Positions 1-5,479 of a DNA stretch of 6,227 bases are shown in pieces. The notes under the pieces are model-generated. The model ran no database searches. It saw nothing but the letters and a program-made list of their open reading frames with translations, and had not been told where the DNA came from. Made by a program: the position numbers and the translations under genes. The stretch's first letter is position 1, and each line of letters starts with the position of its first letter. Source of the DNA: Parcubacteria group bacterium. Lineage in GTDB: Bacteria > Patescibacteriota > Minisyncoccia > Phycocordibacterales > UBA12088. Location: contig JAKFXP010000119.1 of NCBI GenBank assembly GCA_021731325.1, positions 1 through 6,227 on the forward strand, in the 5' to 3' direction.

Positions 1-32
1 GGTAAGCGCCACTACGATATCGCTAGGTACCC

Positions 33-84
33 TATTGACGTTAAGCTTGTGTAGTATACACGAAATTTTTGAAAACCGTCAATA
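33..84. repeat. 8-bp inverted repeat around the left-edge promoter
   Basis: TATTGACG at 33-40 is repeated as its exact reverse complement CGTCAATA at 77-84, with 36 bp between the arms. The right arm covers the -35 box of the minus-strand promoter. The left arm lies just downstream of its predicted start site. This is the geometry of a paired operator, but the arms could also be a chance duplication of a -35-like sequence. Confidence 0.4.
53..82 (-). promoter_or_regulatory. Sigma70-type promoter firing out of the left edge
   Basis: Read on the minus strand, TTGACG (82 to 77) and TATACT (58 to 53) are separated by 18 bp, which is close to the sigma70 consensus. Transcription would start near 46 and run left out of the window, so the gene it serves is not visible. 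No ATG lies between the start site and the edge on the minus strand. The -35 box begins inside the T-tract of the preceding terminator. Positions 1-52 hold no gene I can support. Confidence 0.6.
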
Positions 85-122
85 AAACAAAAGCCCCACC
101 CGACCGTTCTGGTCAGATGGGG
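81..122 (-). terminator. Intrinsic terminator of the 688-residue membrane protein gene
   Basis: In minus-strand RNA, 122-111 pairs with 105-94 as an uninterrupted 12-bp stem (CCCCAUCUGACC with GGUCGGGUGGGG, including two G-U wobbles) around a 5-nt loop. A U-rich tail (CUUUUGUUUUAUU) follows. On the plus strand the two wobble positions become C-A mismatches and no T-tract follows, so the element is directional. It lies 28 nt after the stop codon of the minus-strand gene. Confidence 0.85.
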
Positions 123-127
123 TATCT

Positions 128-143
128 GTGGCATATGTGCCAC
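128..143 (-). other. Short hairpin between stop codon and terminator
   Basis: GTGGCA (128-133) and TGCCAC (138-143) form a perfect 6-bp stem with a 4-nt loop, starting 6 nt after the stop codon at 150. No T-tract follows on either strand, so it is not a terminator by itself. It may shield the 3' end of the transcript. Confidence 0.4.
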
Positions 144-149
144 GTACTA

Positions 150-2216
150 TTATGATATTTCTCTTTCTTGCAATGCAACCCGCGGACACCATTTGTCAAA
201 CCCTTTACGAATCTCGTTGAGGTCTAAGAAAAAAGCAACAATGCGTTCCCAGGCATGTACCACAAGATCGATGCACGCAAGTATGCATGTACTGACACGC
301 TTGTACAACGCGTCGTTACGTTCTTCTTTGAGAAGCAGGTCTACGAGCAACGCTTTTGCTTCTGTCACTGTTTTGCCTTCGACAAGTGCACGGAGAAAAT
401 ATGTACGATGCGCCATACCATGAGCAACAAAATACTCACGGTACTCAGAAAGCTGTGCAAAACCGCGCTCATCAAGAAAAAAGAATAAGCGCAGCTGACT
501 AGGTTCATAACAGTATGTACTTACAAAAGTCCAGAGAACGGGTAGCACCTCGGTAAGGTTGGTCGAGTCGATGGTTTGCAACCACTCATTATATCGAATC
601 ACCTTCTCGGAGAACGCTTCATATTCACCGGTACAATCATGTGGGTCATACAGCGTAATGCACACTCGGTTGTATACCCGCTGTGGCTGGTACCGCGTTG
701 TCACGCGCTCTATGAGAAGAAACATGACGGTACACATAACACCCACGGCGATGGCGGGCGTAAGAGAAAAGTCAGTATGTATCAAAAACCACACTGCCCC
801 ACCCACCAAACAGAGACCAAGTACCCATACTAGCCATGTTGTGACGGTATAGAATCGCTCCAAACGCTGCTGCTGGGAGACACTGTGCGTAGTGTCGTAC
901 CATGTGTCCATGCGCTTCGTAGCCCAAAACACCAGCCCAAGATACATAACGATTCCACTCGTACCCAATAGGTAGAGGTGATGTGCGTATGCCCACGTAC
1001 CGACCGCAGCCAACCATTCGCCCAGTACAGCACGATAGTCAAATGCACTTCGTGCCAGAAAACTGAGCGTACCCAGCACACCAATATACGGTACCGAGGT
1101 AGGAAGCATCCATCGCTTTTTGTGTTCCATGTATGTAACATACAGCACCATAAATACCGTATATACAGATGCACAGAGCACGCTCTCATTGGTAAAGAGA
1201 TAGCACCCCCACCACAGTGCCGCAATAACAACACTTATGAACGTGCCCACACAGGCGATTGTCAGAAATCCACCGACACGCTCCCAATACTCTCGATCTA
1301 CCTGTATACCAGGCACACGTTCGTCCACAAAATCCATAAGTGCACTAAGACCTCTCCATATCTGTGATATACACCAGAGAACACCTACACACAGAAGAAG
1401 TAGCGGCGAGCATACGAACATGACAATCAGTGTCGTAAACGTAAGGTACGCCCCCGGACAAATCGCCCGATGCAGCGTGACGGTACCGTGTCGATTCCAC
1501 AAATAGTTAGATCGGACAAATGAGTACAGTTGCCAGTAGACACCCCCTTCTTCTTGGTTAACCGTAAAATCATTATGATGATTTTTTGGTGAAAGAAATT
1601 GTTGCGTTACCGACTCGGGCACTTGGTCGTCAATATCGGTAGACTTGTATAGAGTAAATCCCCATCCGAGTCCACCAAAGTCATGCGCGATAGCGTTTTT
1701 TTGACGGTACCGTTCAGTACCTTCAAACGTACCGTTTAGTAACTCACTAAAGGTGACGCGTACACCGGGAAGATGTTGACGTAACCCATCCCACACTCCC
1801 GAACAAAAGCAGGTCGGAATATGCGGTGTGTTCCCGTACAGTGCAGCATAGGTCTCGTATACACCATCACGCTGAGTCGACGTAATGCGGCGCAAACAGG
1901 ACTCTCGTGATTGAAAGTCAATGTTGTAGAACCACAGCACTCGGCGCAGCACGCGCGTCGGCAATGATTCAAGTCTCGCAACAAGCGCAAGGTAGGGATT
2001 GTGATGCGTGCTGAACGTGTGCAAGAGCACAGGTACACAGAGGGTACCTGGCGCTTTTCGACACGAGTGCACCACCTCCCAAAAAGCAAGTGCTTCACGC
2101 ATTTCTCGAGCTTGTGTGCGTGAGACATACGTACCCGCGAGTGTTATCCGCCGTCCTGCTGCCCAGAGTTTGAAGTTGAGTACCGATACGGATATATCGG
2201 TCGCTGATGTGTTCAT
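150..2216 (-). CDS. Large multi-pass membrane protein of unknown function
   Basis: A 688-residue protein that I do not recognise as a named family. Residues 1-250 look soluble, with an NFKLWAAGRR segment near the start. Hydrophobic helices follow at about 256-283, 315-337, 345-363, 374-390, 409-432, 458-479 and 484-503, so six or seven membrane passes. A soluble tail of about 185 residues (504-688) contains another hydrophobic, possibly amphipathic stretch at 643-666. It holds about 20 cysteines, including a CFC at 136-138, unlike the repair proteins nearby. The ATG at 2216 is preferred because GGAGG sits 6 nt upstream; an in-frame ATG at 2312 lies inside the promoter. It is a single-gene transcript: its own promoter upstream, an intrinsic terminator 28 nt past the stop, and divergent secG beyond. 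The layout suggests a membrane core with cytoplasmic or extracytoplasmic sensor or enzyme parts, but no catalytic motif was found. That it is a real gene is fairly sure; its function is unknown. Confidence 0.85.
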   Translation of the reverse strand: MNTSATDISVSVLNFKLWAAGRRITLAGTYVSRTQAREMREALAFWEVVHSCRKAPGTLCVPVLLHTFSTHHNPYLALVARLESLPTRVLRRVLWFYNIDFQSRESCLRRITSTQRDGVYETYAALYGNTPHIPTCFCSGVWDGLRQHLPGVRVTFSELLNGTFEGTERYRQKNAIAHDFGGLGWGFTLYKSTDIDDQVPESVTQQFLSPKNHHNDFTVNQEEGGVYWQLYSFVRSNYLWNRHGTVTLHRAICPGAYLTFTTLIVMFVCSPLLLLCVGVLWCISQIWRGLSALMDFVDERVPGIQVDREYWERVGGFLTIACVGTFISVVIAALWWGCYLFTNESVLCASVYTVFMVLYVTYMEHKKRWMLPTSVPYIGVLGTLSFLARSAFDYRAVLGEWLAAVGTWAYAHHLYLLGTSGIVMYLGLVFWATKRMDTWYDTTHSVSQQQRLERFYTVTTWLVWVLGLCLVGGAVWFLIHTDFSLTPAIAVGVMCTVMFLLIERVTTRYQPQRVYNRVCITLYDPHDCTGEYEAFSEKVIRYNEWLQTIDSTNLTEVLPVLWTFVSTYCYEPSQLRLFFFLDERGFAQLSEYREYFVAHGMAHRTYFLRALVEGKTVTEAKALLVDLLLKEERNDALYKRVSTCILACIDLVVHAWERIVAFFLDLNEIRKGFDKWCPRVALQEREIS

Positions 2217-2222
2217 GTAGTA

Positions 2223-2227
2223 CCTCC
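2223..2227 (-). promoter_or_regulatory. Shine-Dalgarno site that fixes the start at 2216
   Basis: GGAGG on the minus strand ends 6 nt before the ATG at 2216. It is the only strong ribosome binding site in the window and rules out the longer reading from 2312. Confidence 0.8.
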
Positions 2228-2242
2228 ATAGATCATCTTGAC

Positions 2243-2272
2243 AAAGAAAAAATCTCACATCGATAGTGAGAC
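2243..2272 (-). promoter_or_regulatory. Terminator-like hairpin in the leader of the membrane protein gene
   Basis: In minus-strand RNA, UCUCAC (2271-2266) and GUGAGA (2258-2253) form a 6-bp stem, extended by a G-U pair on this strand only, with a 7-nt loop. U6-C-U3 follows (2252-2243). It lies between the predicted start site near 2277 and the ribosome binding site. Since no minus-strand gene lies upstream, it would act inside the leader as an early attenuator, or it marks the end of a very short RNA. The stem is short, so termination may be weak. Confidence 0.5.
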
Positions 2273-2283
2273 ATCCATTGTTG

Positions 2284-2312
2284 GTTATAACGCACATATG
2301 CACATATGTCAA
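2284..2312 (-). promoter_or_regulatory. Promoter of the membrane protein gene
   Basis: Read on the minus strand, TTGACA (2312 to 2307, perfect consensus) and TATAAC (2289 to 2284) are 17 bp apart. The predicted start near 2277 gives a 61-nt leader that carries the hairpin and the Shine-Dalgarno site. The spacer is made of two copies of an 8-bp repeat. Confidence 0.75.
2293..2308. repeat. Tandem CACATATG repeat in the promoter spacer
   Basis: CACATATG occurs twice head to tail (2293-2300 and 2301-2308). Each copy centres on the palindrome CATATG. The pair fills the spacer of the minus-strand promoter and reaches into its -35 box, a position where a bound repressor or spacer-reading factor would act. 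Its function is inferred from position only. Confidence 0.4.
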
Positions 2313-2326
2313 TGCTCTGCTACTGC

Positions 2327-2355
2327 TTGTCAGTAGGCCAAAAACCAGGTACTAT
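2327..2355 (+). promoter_or_regulatory. Promoter of secG, apparently leaderless
   Basis: TTGTCA (2327-2332) and TACTAT (2350-2355) are 17 bp apart. The -10 box is only 7 nt from the ATG at 2363, so the transcript would begin at or one base before the start codon. An AGG at 2347-2349 is 13 nt from the ATG, too far for a normal Shine-Dalgarno and within the promoter. Confidence 0.6.
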
Positions 2356-2362
2356 CATATTC

Positions 2363-2593
2363 ATGCAATTCATATTGACCATATTACCGTACATACAGGT
2401 CGTACTGTCCGTATTACTCATCATTGCCATACTCCTGCAAACCCGAGGTTCCTCGGTGGGAGGTGCCTTTGGTGGTAGTGACATGGGTACCACCTTCTAC
2501 ACCCGTCGTGGTGCTGAAAAGATACTGTTTCAAGCAACGGTCGTGCTCGCAGGACTTTTTGTCCTTTCGGCATTCCTCACTACACTCATCTAA
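2363..2593 (+). CDS. secG: Preprotein translocase subunit SecG
   Basis: A 76-residue small subunit of the SecYEG protein-export channel in the cytoplasmic membrane, where it aids SecA-driven translocation. Two membrane helices (about 3-25 and 53-75) flank a short loop with the family's typical ILLQTRGSS and a glycine-rich GGAFGGSD segment (residues 23-40). The length is normal for SecG. The start at 2363 is chosen over the in-frame ATG at 2306. The earlier ATG would add 19 residues before the usual SecG N terminus and would place the start upstream of the likely promoter. There is no clear Shine-Dalgarno site, and the -10 box lies 7 nt upstream, so the mRNA is probably leaderless. A solute-binding protein gene follows 90 nt downstream on the same strand and may be co-transcribed. 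Identification is confident. Confidence 0.93.
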   Translation: MQFILTILPYIQVVLSVLLIIAILLQTRGSSVGGAFGGSDMGTTFYTRRGAEKILFQATVVLAGLFVLSAFLTTLI

Positions 2594-2600
2594 ATACGTT

Positions 2601-2619
2601 CGCTCGATCGACACGAGCG
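2601..2619 (+). other. Hairpin between secG and the solute-binding protein gene
   Basis: CGCTCG (2601-2606) and CGAGCG (2614-2619) form a GC-rich 6-bp stem with a 7-nt loop, 7 nt after the secG stop. The following T-rich patch is more than 10 nt away, so this is at most a weak terminator or a processing site. The rest of the 90-nt gap shows no convincing promoter; a lone TAGTAT at 2643-2648 lacks a -35 partner. Confidence 0.3.
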
Positions 2620-2683
2620 CCTCTCCAGTACTCTCTTTTGAGTAGTATCGGACGGGCAATTCGTTCGGTAGCGCGCCTCTCGT

Positions 2684-4453
2684 ATGCACCTCGATTCCGA
2701 TTCCCCCCATACTCCTTTGTTTCCCCTTACGGGCATGAGTCCGTTTGAGTGGTTGGTGGTAGGGATACTCGGGCTCACGATATTTGTGAGTGGTACTTCA
2801 CTTCTCTATACCAACAATAAAAATCTTTTAGTACACGTACCTCGTGCGGGAGGCACGCACACCGAAGCACTGGTGGGAACCCCGCGCTTCATCAACCCTC
2901 TCCTCTCGGTATCCGAGGCCGACAAAGACATGTCCTCGCTCGTATATGCCGGCCTCATGACCCATGACCGGTACGGTGCACTCGTCCCTGAACTTGCCAG
3001 CGGGTATACCCTTTCGGAAGATGGACGTACCTACACCTTTACCCTACGCGACGGACTTACGTTTCATGACGGTACCCCCCTTACTGCGACCGACATTATC
3101 TTTACGGTACAGACTGCCGCAAATCCCGAGATACGCAGTCCTTATATGGTGCATTGGGAAGGAGTAACTGTTTCAGCGTCAGACAGTCGCACTGTGGTGT
3201 TTACCCTTCCGGAACCCTACACCCCGTTTCTTGAAAATACTACTCTCGGTATTCTTCCCCAACACATATGGGGAAATCTCGCTCCTGATGAGTTTCCCTT
3301 TAGTCAATTTAACATTACGCCAATCGGCGCAGGCGCTTACGCCGTGAGCGACGTGGTGCGTGATGCCTCGGGGATTCCCGAACGCTACGAACTCATACGC
3401 TTCGAGGCATATACGCTTGGAGTGCCCTACATTGAACAAATCGTATGTAAACTCTATCGAAGTAGCGAAGATGCGCTCGCCGCATTTGCGCAACGCGAGG
3501 TCGATGCTATTCCCAGCGTAAGTCCCGCACAAGTACAAACCCTGCTCGATGCCAATATTATTACGCATGATGAAGTACTCCGTACTCCCCAACTGCGTAC
3601 CTACGGGGTATTTTTTAACCAAAACAAACAACCGGTTTTTTTGCACAACGAGGTGCGTCGCGCGCTTGAAGTAAGTACTCCAAAAGCACCAATCATACAG
3701 GAGGTCTTGGGGGGATACGGTGCCCACATCGATTCACCCATCCCTCCGTTTGCGCTCACGGGTAACACCTCGCTTGAGAGTACTGCCTCAACCTCGGCAC
3801 CAACACAATCTTCAGACACCCCTGATTTTACCCAAGCACGATCAATCCTCGAACAAGCGGGTTGGAAACGCCGTGAAGGAGACGGCGTGTACGTCTTGTC
3901 CACCAAAGCGGGCGAGGAGGAATTGCGTTTTACCCTCTCGACGGTCAATGTTCCCGAATTATCCGAAACCGCACAACGTTTGGCGGATGCCTGGGACGAA
4001 CTTGGTGCCATTGTTGAGGTAAAGGTGTATGAGTCCACCGACCTCACCCAATCAGTTATTCGTCCACGAAAATACGAAGCGTTACTCTTTGGTACCGTGG
4101 TGGGTCACGAACTAGACTTGTACGCATTTTGGCACAGCTCACAACGCAATGACCCGGGACTCAATATTGCGCAATATGCTGATATCGAGTCAGACGGTAT
4201 CCTCGAACGCGCACGTACGGAATCAAACAGCGATGCACGCACATCCCTCTTTGCTTCATTTACCGACCGAATCGCTGAGCAACATGCGGCGATATTTTTG
4301 TACACACCAGACTTTTTGTACCTCGTACGTGCAACGACCCATCAGGTTGGATTGCACCCACTCAATACCCCCGAGGAACGTTTTGATTCGATACATACGT
4401 GGTATATTGAAGTCGAACACGTCTGGCCGTTTGTGCGCGAGTGGCTTCACTAG
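2684..4453 (+). CDS. Membrane-anchored peptide-type ABC solute-binding protein (SBP_bac_5 family)
   Basis: A 589-residue extracytoplasmic binding protein of the oligopeptide/dipeptide/nickel class, which captures ligand and passes it to an ABC permease. A helix at about 21-42 is followed by the exported domain. There is no lipobox and the only cysteine is C255, so the helix is probably an uncleaved anchor instead of a lipoprotein signal. The family body spans about 60-545. PRFINPLL (67-74), LVPELASGYTLSEDGRTYTF (100-119) and TFHDGTPLTATDIIF (126-140) are typical of SBP_bac_5. A Ser/Thr-rich insert (about 361-381) interrupts the C-terminal half. The ATG at 2684 is the first possible start after an in-frame stop at 2669; an ATG at 2735 just before the helix is an alternative. 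Neither has a Shine-Dalgarno site. No permease or ATPase gene is adjacent, so ligand and partner are unknown. The family is certain, the substrate is not. Confidence 0.9.
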   Translation: MHLDSDSPHTPLFPLTGMSPFEWLVVGILGLTIFVSGTSLLYTNNKNLLVHVPRAGGTHTEALVGTPRFINPLLSVSEADKDMSSLVYAGLMTHDRYGALVPELASGYTLSEDGRTYTFTLRDGLTFHDGTPLTATDIIFTVQTAANPEIRSPYMVHWEGVTVSASDSRTVVFTLPEPYTPFLENTTLGILPQHIWGNLAPDEFPFSQFNITPIGAGAYAVSDVVRDASGIPERYELIRFEAYTLGVPYIEQIVCKLYRSSEDALAAFAQREVDAIPSVSPAQVQTLLDANIITHDEVLRTPQLRTYGVFFNQNKQPVFLHNEVRRALEVSTPKAPIIQEVLGGYGAHIDSPIPPFALTGNTSLESTASTSAPTQSSDTPDFTQARSILEQAGWKRREGDGVYVLSTKAGEEELRFTLSTVNVPELSETAQRLADAWDELGAIVEVKVYESTDLTQSVIRPRKYEALLFGTVVGHELDLYAFWHSSQRNDPGLNIAQYADIESDGILERARTESNSDARTSLFASFTDRIAEQHAAIFLYTPDFLYLVRATTHQVGLHPLNTPEERFDSIHTWYIEVEHVWPFVREWLH

Positions 4454-5262
4454 AGATGCCACCGACCTCGCTGCTTCTGCACCATCCCTTCTTTGTGGAG
4501 TGCTCTGAGATGCGTGCGTATCCGTTCGGGAACCGCGCCGGTATGTTTGATAAGCGATTGTTCGGTCAGTGCTGGGTACTGGGCAAGTACTCGAAGTATT
4601 GCGCCGCGCACCTGGCGATCAGACCCTTCAAAAGTGGTCTGTTTGGTATAGTGTTTGCTTTTGGTGTTCAGCTTAATTCCCTGCGCTTTGAGATATGCGC
4701 CATAATCCATCATCGCCCAATACCACTCACGGGGTCTTTTTTTGTCGAGGAGGTGAGCAGAAAGTATCACCAGCTCGGAATCAGGTATCTCGGTACGGAC
4801 ACCAACAAGGTGATGAAATAGGACAGTACGGATGTTAGTCTCAAGGATGGGTACGGGGGTATTGTAGGCGAATGCACACACCGCACCCGCCGTGTACGGG
4901 CCAATACCCGGGAGCGACCGAAGCACCTCGTACTCGTGTGGCACCCTGCTCTGATGTTCTTGTACGATGACCTGTGCCGCCGCATGGAGCATTTTTGCGC
5001 GTCGGTTATAGCCGAGTCCTTGCCACGCAACGAGTACCTCGCGCAGGGGTGCACGCGCAAGAGACGGTATGGTTGGAAACTTTTTTAGGAATGTGCTGTA
5101 TTTTTCTATTACCCGCGCAACCTGCGTCTGTTGCAGCATAATCTCGGACACGAGTATCTTATAGGGATCATGCGTCTTGCGCCACAGGAGGTCGTGGCGA
5201 CCATTCTTTTTATAATGCGCCCACACGACACGACGCACCCGTGCAATCTCCTTCGTATCCAT
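4450..5262 (-). CDS. mutY: A/G-specific adenine glycosylase MutY, iron-sulfur-free form
   Basis: A 270-residue HhH-GPD glycosylase expected to remove A mispaired with 8-oxoguanine in base excision repair. SEIMLQQTQV (39-48) carries the catalytic glutamate E40. QGLGYN (81-86) keeps the tyrosine equivalent to E. coli Y82. The hairpin LPGIGPYTAGAV (117-128) has tyrosine where Nth has its lysine, as in MutY. The catalytic aspartate position (E. coli D138, LDGN) is E141 in LETN. After AMMDYGA (183-189) the four cluster cysteines are absent; C129 is the only cysteine. The Nudix-like C-terminal domain (E. coli MutY has 350 residues) is missing. Instead, 212-270 looks like a small winged helix (TEQSLIKHTG, then PERIRTHLRALHKEG, then a basic end). 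The ATG at 5262 matches the family N terminus and lies 7 nt from a TATACT box; the longer reading to 5475 runs through a terminator. The stop codon overlaps that of the convergent solute-binding protein gene. Confidence 0.88.
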   Translation of the reverse strand: MDTKEIARVRRVVWAHYKKNGRHDLLWRKTHDPYKILVSEIMLQQTQVARVIEKYSTFLKKFPTIPSLARAPLREVLVAWQGLGYNRRAKMLHAAAQVIVQEHQSRVPHEYEVLRSLPGIGPYTAGAVCAFAYNTPVPILETNIRTVLFHHLVGVRTEIPDSELVILSAHLLDKKRPREWYWAMMDYGAYLKAQGIKLNTKSKHYTKQTTFEGSDRQVRGAILRVLAQYPALTEQSLIKHTGAVPERIRTHLRALHKEGMVQKQRGRWHL

Positions 5263-5269
5263 ACAATAC

Positions 5270-5278
5270 AGTATACCA
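5270..5278 (-). promoter_or_regulatory. Extended -10 promoter of mutY, apparently leaderless
   Basis: TGGTATACT on the minus strand matches the extended -10 form TGnTATAAT. The box ends 7 nt before the mutY ATG, so transcription should start at about the start codon. The place of a -35 box is taken by the preceding terminator hairpin, consistent with an extended -10 promoter that does not need one. Confidence 0.6.
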
Positions 5279-5309
5279 AAAATCGCGACCCTCTCGGTCG
5301 CGATTTTTG
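5277..5309 (-). terminator. Strong symmetrical intrinsic terminator after the lysine-rich ORF
   Basis: A perfect 14-bp stem (5277-5290 with 5296-5309) with a 5-nt loop (5291-5295). Its centre TCGCGACC/GGTCGCGA is GC-rich, and it is flanked by A5 on one side and T5 on the other, so it can act in both directions. On the minus strand it begins directly after the stop codon at 5310 and ends nth and micro-ORF transcripts. On the plus strand it would stop read-through from the solute-binding protein gene. Confidence 0.9.
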
Positions 5310-5381
5310 TTATTTCTTTTTTGTAGTATCTTTCTTTGCCTTTTTCTTCTCTTTTTTTTGTGATGCGTTTCCTTTTGCCAT
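5310..5381 (-). CDS. Lysine-rich microprotein, 23 residues
   Basis: A tiny ORF starting MAKGNASQKKEKKK and ending in KKK; 11 of 23 residues are lysine. The stop codon TAA abuts a strong terminator, and the start lies just downstream of a promoter and a folded leader, so the ORF is framed exactly like a gene. Lysines use both AAA and AAG, as coding sequence would, not a plain poly-A run. The composition suggests a disordered polycation that binds RNA, DNA or ribosomes. Small lysine-rich MAKG-type proteins occur in other bacteria, but I cannot name a family. There is no clear Shine-Dalgarno site; a GAG in the leader stem is about 10 nt upstream. The alternative is that the whole transcript (about 165 nt) is a non-coding RNA with an A-rich middle. 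Confidence 0.6.
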   Translation of the reverse strand: MAKGNASQKKEKKKAKKDTTKKK

Positions 5382-5388
5382 ATGTATA

Positions 5389-5440
5389 TATCTCAGTATT
5401 AACGAGGTCAGTACATACGATACACCGACCTCTTGAGATA
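5389..5440 (-). promoter_or_regulatory. Folded 5' leader of the lysine-rich ORF
   Basis: Two nested perfect stems occupy the leader: an outer 7 bp (TATCTCA at 5389-5395 with TGAGATA at 5434-5440) and an inner 6 bp (GAGGTC at 5404-5409 with GACCTC at 5427-5432). They are joined by an asymmetric 8-nt/1-nt internal loop and capped by a 17-nt loop. The predicted start site, about 5441, is the first base before the outer stem, and the structure ends 7 nt before the ATG. The only weak ribosome-binding GAG is inside the outer stem, so folding could control translation. No known riboswitch class was recognised. Confidence 0.5.
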
Positions 5441-5447
5441 CCCTTAC

Positions 5448-5477
5448 AGTATAAAACGTGGTACCCGTGCCGCACAA
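5448..5477 (-). promoter_or_regulatory. Promoter of the lysine-rich ORF transcript
   Basis: TATACT (5453 to 5448) on the minus strand is a good -10 box. An imperfect -35 box TTGTGC (5477 to 5472) lies 18 bp upstream, immediately after the nth stop codon. The predicted start is near 5441, at the edge of the folded leader. Confidence 0.5.
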
Positions 5478-5479
5478 AT

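Noticed and set aside
1..54. Tail of a plus-strand gene ending at TAG 52-54
   Set aside because: The frame is open for only 17 codons and ends within a minus-strand promoter, with no plus-strand terminator after it.
978..1367. 129-codon plus-strand frame, and similar long frames opposite the membrane protein
   Set aside because: It is antisense to a well-supported gene, has no ribosome binding site, and its composition looks like a reverse-strand shadow.
2217..2312. Longer membrane protein starting at the ATG at 2312
   Set aside because: The extra 32 codons run through the promoter and the hairpin, while the ATG at 2216 has GGAGG 6 nt upstream.
2306..2362. Longer SecG starting at 2306
   Set aside because: It adds residues atypical of SecG and lies upstream of the likely promoter; MQFIL at 2363 fits the family start.
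2601..2619. Intrinsic terminator after secG
   Set aside because: The stem is only 6 bp and no T-tract follows directly, so it is listed as a hairpin only.
5263..5475. Longer MutY starting at 5475
   Set aside because: The extra 71 codons cross the terminator, the -10 box and the lysine-rich ORF, and do not resemble a MutY N terminus.
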